Part shown: positions 5,993-11,282 of the stretch, piece by piece
Layout: every line of letters starts with the position of its first letter
Position numbering within the stretch: the first letter of the stretch is position 1
DNA from: Chloroflexota bacterium
Lineage (GTDB): Bacteria; Chloroflexota; Anaerolineae; 4572-78
Assembly: GCA_024278015.1 (NCBI GenBank)
Contig: JAJRUC010000369.1
Location: 1-11,282, forward strand
Direction of reading: 5' to 3'
Length of the DNA: 11,282 nt
Program-made: the position numbers and the translations under genes
Notes under the pieces: generated by a model
The model's database searches: none
Seen by the model: the letters and a program-made list of their open reading frames with translations, nothing else
What the model was told of the DNA's origin: nothing

Positions 5993-6862
5993 TTAGAGGG
6001 TATCTTCCGGCGGCATGGGGCAAACGCCGGCCCCCAGCAAGCCGGGGCCGGCGTGCGTGCCCAGCACCGGGCCAATTTCGCCGATGATAGCCCGTTGCAC
6101 ATTATCAAACAGGCCGCGCACGGCATCTTCCAGCGGCGCCATTTCCAATTCGGCGGCGGCGTGCATCACCCCAATTAATACGGGGTCACGGGGATTGGGT
6201 ACGCCGGCTCGCAGTTCGTGCAGAATATGGTTGATGGCCTTGCGTTTGGTGCGGACTTTATCGTGCGGTTTGATAAGGCCGTCGGAGATGCTGAGGATGG
6301 GTTTGATGTTCAGCACGCTGCCAATCAGGGCAGAGGCCGGGCCGATGCGCCCCCCCCGGCGCAGATATTCCAGGGTATCGACGATGAAGTAGATGCGCAT
6401 ATCGCGCCGCATTTGCGCCAGCCGGCGCATAATGGCGGGCATTTCTTTGCCGGCCAAAGCCATATCAGAGGCGGCAGCGGCCATTAAACCCAGGCCCAGG
6501 GCCAGAGAACGGCTATCGAACAGCGTGACCTTGACATTGGGCAGCAAGCCCGTAGCCGCCTGCGCCGAATTGAATGTGCCGCTCAGTTTGCTGGAGATGG
6601 TCAGCACCAGCAATTCGTCATCGGGGGCAGTGGCCAGGGTCTCGAAAGCGGTTTTAAATTCGCCGGCCGCCGGTTGCGAGGTGGAAGGGTACACGGTTCC
6701 GGTAGACAGACGGCGGTAAAATTCCTTGTTGCTGATGCCGGTCAGTTCATCGTAAACCTCATCTTCGCCGAAGCGCACCTTCAGCGGCACAATGGTAATA
6801 TTCCGCGCGGCGATAAATTCATCGGTCAGCGAGCAGGTTGAATCGGTGATAATTTTTATCAT
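5993..6862 (-). CDS. DegV family fatty-acid-binding protein (copy 2)
   Basis: The 289-residue protein has all DegV landmarks: IITDSTCSL (4-12), TSQPAAGEF (61-69), ISSKLSGTFNSA (89-100), LFDSRSLALGLG (114-125), VDTLEYLRRGGRIG (161-174), GSVLNIKPIL (181-190) and GTHAGPGLLG (268-277). The start at ATG 6862 follows GGAGGG by five to six bases; the 29 residues that an upstream start would add overlap the permease gene and look non-coding. It begins 23 bases after the last permease, so it is probably read with the ABC importer. It differs from copy 1 in several motif positions: RRGGR in place of ARMSGR, SSKLSG in place of SSRLSG, and THAGPG in place of VHFGPG. The two copies may therefore prefer different acyl chains, or one may have a non-FakB role. 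This part is inference. Confidence 0.92.
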   Translation of the reverse strand: MIKIITDSTCSLTDEFIAARNITIVPLKVRFGEDEVYDELTGISNKEFYRRLSTGTVYPSTSQPAAGEFKTAFETLATAPDDELLVLTISSKLSGTFNSAQAATGLLPNVKVTLFDSRSLALGLGLMAAAASDMALAGKEMPAIMRRLAQMRRDMRIYFIVDTLEYLRRGGRIGPASALIGSVLNIKPILSISDGLIKPHDKVRTKRKAINHILHELRAGVPNPRDPVLIGVMHAAAELEMAPLEDAVRGLFDNVQRAIIGEIGPVLGTHAGPGLLGAGVCPMPPEDTL

Positions 6863-6885
6863 AATATCCCTCCGGGTTTTTCCCG

Positions 6886-7833
6886 TTAAACAGAGGTGCG
6901 CTTTTCGCGGTCGTAATTCCGGCCCAAAAAGGCGGGCGGGCGCACCCACTTCAAGGCGGGCATCATCACCAGAATGGTGGCGACGTAGGGCAGCATCAGC
7001 AAAAACTGATACGGAATACTCACTCCGCCGCCCACCTGCACGCGCAGGGCCAGCACTTCCACCCCGGCGAAGAACAGCGACCCCAGGAAAATCAGGTGCG
7101 GACTCCAGCCGCCGAAGAAGGCCAGCGCAATTGAAAGCCAGCCCCGCCCGCGCACAATCCCTTCGGTGAAGGTGCCGGTGTAAACCATCGGCAGGTAGGC
7201 CCCGGCCACGCCCATCAACATGCCGCCCACAATTGCCGCGCCGTAGCGCATCAAGGTTACATTTACGCCCAGGCTGTCGGCGGCTTTGGGGTTTTCTCCC
7301 ACTGCCCGCAGGGCCAGACCAAAACTGGTCTGGTACATAACGTAATACAGCAGGGCTGAAAGGAGAACAGTCAAATAAACCAGCCAGTTCTGGTTAAAGA
7401 GAATATCGCCCAGCACCGGAATTTTGCTCAACCCCGGAACAGGCACGGCATCCAGCGTCGGTATCAGGGGGGGTTGCAGCGTAACGCCGATAGCTATTTT
7501 GAACAACAGGGTTGACAGCCCCAGCCCCACAAAAAACAGGGCCAGGCCAATGACAAACTGGTCCATCTTCAGGGTAGTGGTAAAGTAGGCCAGGGCTAGG
7601 CCAAACAGCCCGCCGACGACCATCGCCACCAGAATGCCCACCACCAGACTGCCGGAGTAATACGCTCCCAAAAATCCCGCCGAAGCGCCGACCAGCATAA
7701 TACCCTCTTGCGCCACGTTAAAAATGCCGGTTCTGCCGCTCAGCATCGTGCCCTGGCTGGCCAGCACATAGGGCACCAGAGCCAGCATCACCAGTTTTGC
7801 GAATGAAACAAACTGTCCACCGAATTCGTCCAT
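6886..7833 (-). CDS. ABC importer permease, nucleoside type (NupQ/YufQ-like)
   Basis: The 315-residue, multi-span protein belongs to the branched-chain-permease superfamily (BPD_transp_2). The marker GIFNVAQEGIMLVGA (36-50) matches the GxFNIGxEGMMLxGA motif of nucleoside and BmpA-linked permeases. The loop FGLALRAVGENPKAADSLGVNV is the coupling segment that docks to the ATPase. Near the C-terminus, FGGWSPHLIFLGSLFFAGVEVLALRVQ is also family-typical. The start at ATG 7833 has AGGAGG nine bases upstream, and that site lies within the last codons (VVRRR) of the preceding permease; only three bases separate the genes. It should pair with that permease to form the heterodimeric channel. The nucleoside assignment rests on family and context; other purine-like ligands are possible. 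Confidence 0.9.
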   Translation of the reverse strand: MDEFGGQFVSFAKLVMLALVPYVLASQGTMLSGRTGIFNVAQEGIMLVGASAGFLGAYYSGSLVVGILVAMVVGGLFGLALAYFTTTLKMDQFVIGLALFFVGLGLSTLLFKIAIGVTLQPPLIPTLDAVPVPGLSKIPVLGDILFNQNWLVYLTVLLSALLYYVMYQTSFGLALRAVGENPKAADSLGVNVTLMRYGAAIVGGMLMGVAGAYLPMVYTGTFTEGIVRGRGWLSIALAFFGGWSPHLIFLGSLFFAGVEVLALRVQVGGGVSIPYQFLLMLPYVATILVMMPALKWVRPPAFLGRNYDREKRTSV

Positions 7834-7836
7834 CGG

Positions 7837-8886
7837 TTATCGCCTCCTGACCACATCGGAAAGCAGCACAAACACCAGAATAAGCGCTTCGACAATAAAA
7901 ACCATTTCGCCGGGAATCATCATAGTGCGTTGCATGGCGCTGGCCCCCACCTCAAGGATGGCGATGAACAGGGCTACAAAGGGTACAGCCAGATTATTCC
8001 CTTTGGCTATCAGGCCGATAATCAACCCCAGCAGCAGATAATTCGATTGCAATCCCTCGATGAGGCGATGATGGCTGCCGGAAACCTCGATGGCCCCCGA
8101 AAGCCCGGCCAGTACGCCGCCCAGCACCAGCGACAGGATGAAAATTCTGGGCACATTAATGCCGTACACCCGCGACGCCTTCGGGTTGGCCCCGGTGGCA
8201 ATCAGCTCGTAGCCGGCAGAAGTTTTGTCTGTGTAAATATAAATCACCACGGCCACAAAAATGGCGATGAGGAGGCCCGCGTGCAACGGCGGGCTGGAAA
8301 TCAGGAGCGGCAACTGCCCCCCCTGGCCGATGGGGATGGTAGTGGGGTGTCCGGCGGCGGGGTCTCGCCACACTTTGGTAGCCACGTAATCAATCAGGCT
8401 GAAGGAGATGAAATTCATCAGCACCGTGGTCAGGATTTCGTTCATATTGAATCGATACAACAGCCAGGCCGGGATAGCCGCCCAAATGGCTCCGAAGAGC
8501 GCGCCGGACAGAATGACCAGCGGCAGCAACAGCACCGCCGGCAAATCGCTGAAGATAATGCCTGCCCCTGTGGCGCCAATGGCCCCCACAATGAGTTGTC
8601 CTTCCCCGCCGATGTTGAATTTACCGGCGGCAAAGGGTACGGTGAAGGCCAACGCCTGCAAAACAAGGGGCACAAACTTCAGCAACGTTTGCACCATACC
8701 GTTGGTAGTTTTGAAGGAGGTAAACAGAATAGTATTGTAGGCTTTCAGGGCATCGAAGCCCATTAAGGCGATGAAAATGCCGGCAGCCAAAAACGCTGCC
8801 CCCACCGCCGCCACATAGGGGATGGTTTGATTGGCAATTTTTCTGTAATCAAGGCCCAAGATGCGGCCCGCGTTTTCATTTACCAT
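7837..8886 (-). CDS. ABC importer permease, nucleoside type (NupP/YufP-like)
   Basis: The 349-residue, multi-span protein is the first of the two importer permeases. After a cytoplasmic N-terminus and a first span at about 22-42 come FNIGGEGQLIVGA (90-102) and FNMNEILTTVLMNFI (146-160). Both match the FNIGxEGQ and NExxxTxxLN motifs of YufP/NupP-like proteins. The coupling loop YELIATGANPKASRVYGINV contacts the ATPase. The N-terminal half is longer than in the partner permease, as usual for this pair. ATG 8886 overlaps the ATPase gene by 11 bases, so the two are translationally coupled. It would form the membrane channel with the downstream permease and receive substrate from the BmpA-like lipoprotein. 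Confidence 0.9.
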   Translation of the reverse strand: MVNENAGRILGLDYRKIANQTIPYVAAVGAAFLAAGIFIALMGFDALKAYNTILFTSFKTTNGMVQTLLKFVPLVLQALAFTVPFAAGKFNIGGEGQLIVGAIGATGAGIIFSDLPAVLLLPLVILSGALFGAIWAAIPAWLLYRFNMNEILTTVLMNFISFSLIDYVATKVWRDPAAGHPTTIPIGQGGQLPLLISSPPLHAGLLIAIFVAVVIYIYTDKTSAGYELIATGANPKASRVYGINVPRIFILSLVLGGVLAGLSGAIEVSGSHHRLIEGLQSNYLLLGLIIGLIAKGNNLAVPFVALFIAILEVGASAMQRTMMIPGEMVFIVEALILVFVLLSDVVRRR

Positions 8887-10438
8887 TGGTCACTCCACTC
8901 ATCATGCGGCCTATTTGATATTTATCAAAATCGGCCCGCTTTAGCAGGCCCACCAGTTTGCCCCGGTAGAGGGTCGCAATGCGGTCGCACATCAATAACA
9001 GTTCGTCCAGGTCTTCAGAAATCAGAAGCGTAGCCTGCCCGCTTTCCTTGCGAGCCAGCAATTTCCGGTACACAAATTCCATCGACGGAATATCCAGGCC
9101 GCGCGTGGGGTTGTGGGCCAGCAGCAATTGGGAGGGATACGACAGCGCCCGCGCAATCATCACCCGCTGAATGTTTCCGCCGGAGAGGTTGGCCGCCGCG
9201 TCGTTTGGCCCCTGGGTGATGATATTGTATTCCGAGATGAGTTCTGCGCTGGCCTGAAGAATGGCCCGCCGCTTCAAGAAGCCGTGCCGGTTATAGGTCG
9301 GCTTGCGATGGAAGCCCAGTATCAGGTTTTGGGCCACGGTGGCGGTGGGCAAGTAGCCGTCCTGCAAGCGGTCTTCGGGGATGTAGGTGACCAAATCTTG
9401 CAGCAGGTCTACGGTTTTGGCCGTTGAAACGGGCGTGTCGTTGATAATAATTTCGCCGGCGGCCAACGGACGAATACCCATAATACTTTCGGCCAATTCC
9501 AGTTGACCGTTGCCCGCCACCCCGGCGATGCCCAAAATTTCGCCCTGATGCGCGGTGAAGGTGCAGCCGTCAACCGCCGGCAGACCGGCCTCATTCAACA
9601 CGCAAACATCCTGCACCCGCAGGGTGGGCGGTTGCGGTTCGGCGGCGGCGGGCGCGGGTTGCGATTCGTCGCCCCGTTGCCGGGAAAAAATCAGGCTGTC
9701 GCCCACGTCCATCTCTTCGCCGACCATCGCCTGCACAAAGGTTTCTTCGTCGGCTTCGCTGCGGCCCAGGGTAAAGACGGTTTCCCCTTGCCGCAGTACG
9801 GTAATGCGGTCACACACGCTCAACACTTCGCGCAATTTGTGGGTGATAAAGGCCACGCTCATGCCGGCGTTGACCATAGCCCGCAACGAATGAAAAAGGT
9901 GGTCTACCTCTTGCGGGGTCAGGTTGGTGGTCGGTTCGTCTAAAATGAGTATCTTCACCCCCCGATAGAGGGCCTTCAGGATTTCAACCCGCTGCCGGAT
10001 GCCCATTGACAGGTCTTCAATACGGGCCTCGGTCTCTACCTCAAGCCCGAAGTGTTCGGCCAGTTGCCCGATTTTTTTCCTGGCCGGGGCCAGGTCAAGC
10101 CTCGGATTGTTGGCCAGGGGCGTGCCCAAAACAATGTTTTCCACCACGCTAAAACTGTCAACCTGCAAAAAATGCTGATGTACCATCCCGATTTTATGCG
10201 AGATGGCGTCTTTCGGAGACCGAATTTGTATCTTTTCGCCGTCCAGAAGAATATCGCCCGCATCGGGTTTGTAAAGCCCGTACAAAACATTCATCAGGGT
10301 GGTCTTACCGGCGCCGTTGCCGCCCAAAAGGCCATGCACTTCCTTGCGGTTCAGGCTCAGGCTGACGTTATTCAACGCCACCACATTGCCAAACGTTTTG
10401 CGGATATCCTTCATCTGGAGGATAGGTTGCTCTACCAT
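8876..10438 (-). CDS. ABC importer ATPase with two nucleotide-binding domains (NupO/YufO-like)
   Basis: The 520-residue protein carries two fused ATPase domains, as in sugar and nucleoside importers. Domain 1 is fully equipped: Walker A GGNGAGKTT (39-47), MVHQHF (85-90, Q-loop), signature LSMGIRQR (143-150), Walker B ILILDEPTT (163-171) and switch H200. A proline/alanine-rich linker lies at about 255-272. Domain 2 is degenerate: its Walker A region reads GVAGNGQLEL (306-315) without GKT, and its Walker B region reads LLLAHNPT (438-445), with H442 and N443 in place of Asp-Glu. Its signature LSGGNIQR (418-425) is kept. Such asymmetry is normal for this family, with one productive ATP site. I chose ATG 10438 because VEQPILQMKDIRKTFG is the family N-terminus; the ribosome site is weak. 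The longer frame up to 10540 runs through the terminator hairpin. Confidence 0.92.
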   Translation of the reverse strand: MVEQPILQMKDIRKTFGNVVALNNVSLSLNRKEVHGLLGGNGAGKTTLMNVLYGLYKPDAGDILLDGEKIQIRSPKDAISHKIGMVHQHFLQVDSFSVVENIVLGTPLANNPRLDLAPARKKIGQLAEHFGLEVETEARIEDLSMGIRQRVEILKALYRGVKILILDEPTTNLTPQEVDHLFHSLRAMVNAGMSVAFITHKLREVLSVCDRITVLRQGETVFTLGRSEADEETFVQAMVGEEMDVGDSLIFSRQRGDESQPAPAAAEPQPPTLRVQDVCVLNEAGLPAVDGCTFTAHQGEILGIAGVAGNGQLELAESIMGIRPLAAGEIIINDTPVSTAKTVDLLQDLVTYIPEDRLQDGYLPTATVAQNLILGFHRKPTYNRHGFLKRRAILQASAELISEYNIITQGPNDAAANLSGGNIQRVMIARALSYPSQLLLAHNPTRGLDIPSMEFVYRKLLARKESGQATLLISEDLDELLLMCDRIATLYRGKLVGLLKRADFDKYQIGRMMSGVTNGK

Positions 10439-10474
10439 AGATTCCGCCACACCTTTCGAATAAACAGCCTTAGT

Positions 10475-10507
10475 AAAAAGGGTGTGAAAGCCGGAACTTT
10501 CACACCC
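10475..10507 (-). terminator. Intrinsic terminator between the lipoprotein gene and the ABC ATPase gene
   Basis: On the minus strand, GGGTGTGAAAG (10507-10497), a six-base loop and CTTTCACACCC (10490-10480) form a perfect 11-bp stem, followed at once by TTTTT. It begins 26 bases after the stop of the BmpA-like gene and lies 36 bases before the ATPase start. No good promoter was seen after it, so the downstream genes probably depend on read-through, and the hairpin would set a high lipoprotein-to-transporter ratio. Confidence 0.85.
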
Positions 10508-10532
10508 AATAATGCTCATTTGTCGGTTAAGC

Positions 10533-11282
10533 CTATTCAATCGGGGTTGTGTCTTTTTTGACTTCTATTTTACCGTCTTTCATGTCTTTAATCAACTGCT
10601 CGATTTTGGCGTTCAACTCCGGCGAGGTATTTTTCAGCGGCATTTCCAGCGAAACGCCGGTGTCGAAGCCCAGGGAATAGTAGCCGCCGGTTTCACCGTT
10701 CATAATATTTTTGGTGATGTCTTTTAAAGGACCGGCAAAGTCGTACAACACCGACGTGAGGTAGTTGTCGGGGGCGTAGTTGGATTTGTTGGTGTATTTG
10801 GCCGTGGCCCAAACCGGTTTTGAGGCGCTCTTGACGGCCTCAAACAGGCCGAACATGCCCAGGTTCAATGAACCGACAATCACATCCACATCTTCGGCAA
10901 TCATGGCTTCGGTCAGTTCGCGGGCTTTGGTGGGGTCGTTGAAGTTTCCGGCCCACACCGGTTTGATTTCCACATTCAGGCCCAGGTCGCTGACGGCCTG
11001 TTCCATAGCGTGAACTTCGGCGTAAGAGAAGGGCAGCGTCAGGCCGCCAATATAGCCGACCTTGCCGGTTTGGGTTTGCTGGGCTGCCACCGCGCCAATG
11101 GCGTAAAAACCAATCTGGAAGTTGCGACCGATAACCCACAGGTTGGCGGGGGCGCCATCTACCGGCCCGTCTGATTCGGCGATGAAGGTGACATCCTTGA
11201 ATTCGTTGGCCAGGGCCACGGTTTGCGAAACAAATTGCCCGCCATGCGTAAAGATGATGTTGTAGCCATCGGCAATATATTC
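10533..11282 (-). CDS. BmpA/PnrA family substrate-binding lipoprotein of the ABC importer, 5'-partial
   Basis: About 249 C-terminal residues are visible. The frame is open to the window edge, so the signal peptide and lipobox lie outside; the GTG at 11219 is internal. From the edge it reads EYIADGYNIIFTHGGQFV, then NLWVIGRNFQIGFYAIGAVA, GKVGYIGGLTLPF, VWAGNFNDPTKARELTEAMI and the C-terminal GGYYSLGFDTGVSLEMPLKN. These are the two-lobed periplasmic-binding fold and motifs of BmpA/PnrA/NupN proteins. Known members bind purine nucleosides such as guanosine and inosine and deliver them to a NupOPQ-type transporter, which follows here in the same order. Some BmpA-like proteins bind other small ligands, so the substrate is inferred. 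The stop codon at 10533-10535 is followed by a strong hairpin terminator, which suggests that this gene is expressed at a higher level than its transporter. Confidence 0.9.
   Translation of the reverse strand, partial: EYIADGYNIIFTHGGQFVSQTVALANEFKDVTFIAESDGPVDGAPANLWVIGRNFQIGFYAIGAVAAQQTQTGKVGYIGGLTLPFSYAEVHAMEQAVSDLGLNVEIKPVWAGNFNDPTKARELTEAMIAEDVDVIVGSLNLGMFGLFEAVKSASKPVWATAKYTNKSNYAPDNYLTSVLYDFAGPLKDITKNIMNGETGGYYSLGFDTGVSLEMPLKNTSPELNAKIEQLIKDMKDGKIEVKKDTTPIE

Noticed and set aside
6873..6885. Small hairpin (CGGG, five-base loop, CCCG) before the ribosome site of degV copy 2
   Set aside because: A four-base-pair stem is too short to be convincing, and nothing else supports a regulatory role.
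7930..8766. Plus-strand open frame of 278 codons opposite the first permease
   Set aside because: It is a hydrophilic mirror frame of a membrane protein, low in complexity and without a recognisable family or ribosome site.
8876..10438. Second ATPase domain as an inactivated, decaying gene
   Set aside because: Loss of GKT and of the Walker B Asp-Glu in domain 2 is usual in this importer family, and the frame is intact.

Overview
The window is 11.3 kb of a bacterial chromosome with moderately high GC and tightly packed genes. It is cut inside a gene at both ends. The gene set resembles Chloroflexota, perhaps Anaerolineae: a FabH with a long basic C-terminal tail, an ECF sigma factor followed by a small single-span membrane protein, duplicated DegV genes, and AGGGGC-type intergenic palindromes. 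That assignment is an inference from gene style; no rRNA or marker gene is present.

The left part (1-2729, plus strand) holds most of a fused FAD-dependent D-2-hydroxyacid dehydrogenase with an iron-sulfur and CCG-domain half, cut at its N-terminus. A 58-residue Pmp3/YqaE-type membrane peptide follows. A convergent intergenic spacer (2730-2842) carries two GC-rich palindromes.

Everything from 2843 to the right end is on the minus strand, so transcription runs from right to left. The order is: BmpA/PnrA-type substrate-binding lipoprotein (partial), a strong intrinsic terminator-like hairpin, a double-domain ABC ATPase, two permeases, DegV protein 2, a 55-base spacer, an ECF sigma factor, DegV protein 1, a small single-span membrane protein, and a beta-ketoacyl-ACP synthase III with its own near-consensus promoter.

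The right half is a nucleoside-type (NupNOPQ/PnrABCD-like) importer. The middle is the more unusual part. Two DegV fatty-acid-binding proteins flank an ECF sigma factor, which is followed by a candidate membrane-bound regulator and then by the enzyme that starts fatty-acid synthesis. This suggests, without proving it, a regulatory module tied to lipid supply. No CRISPR array, tRNA, rRNA, IS element or phage gene was seen.
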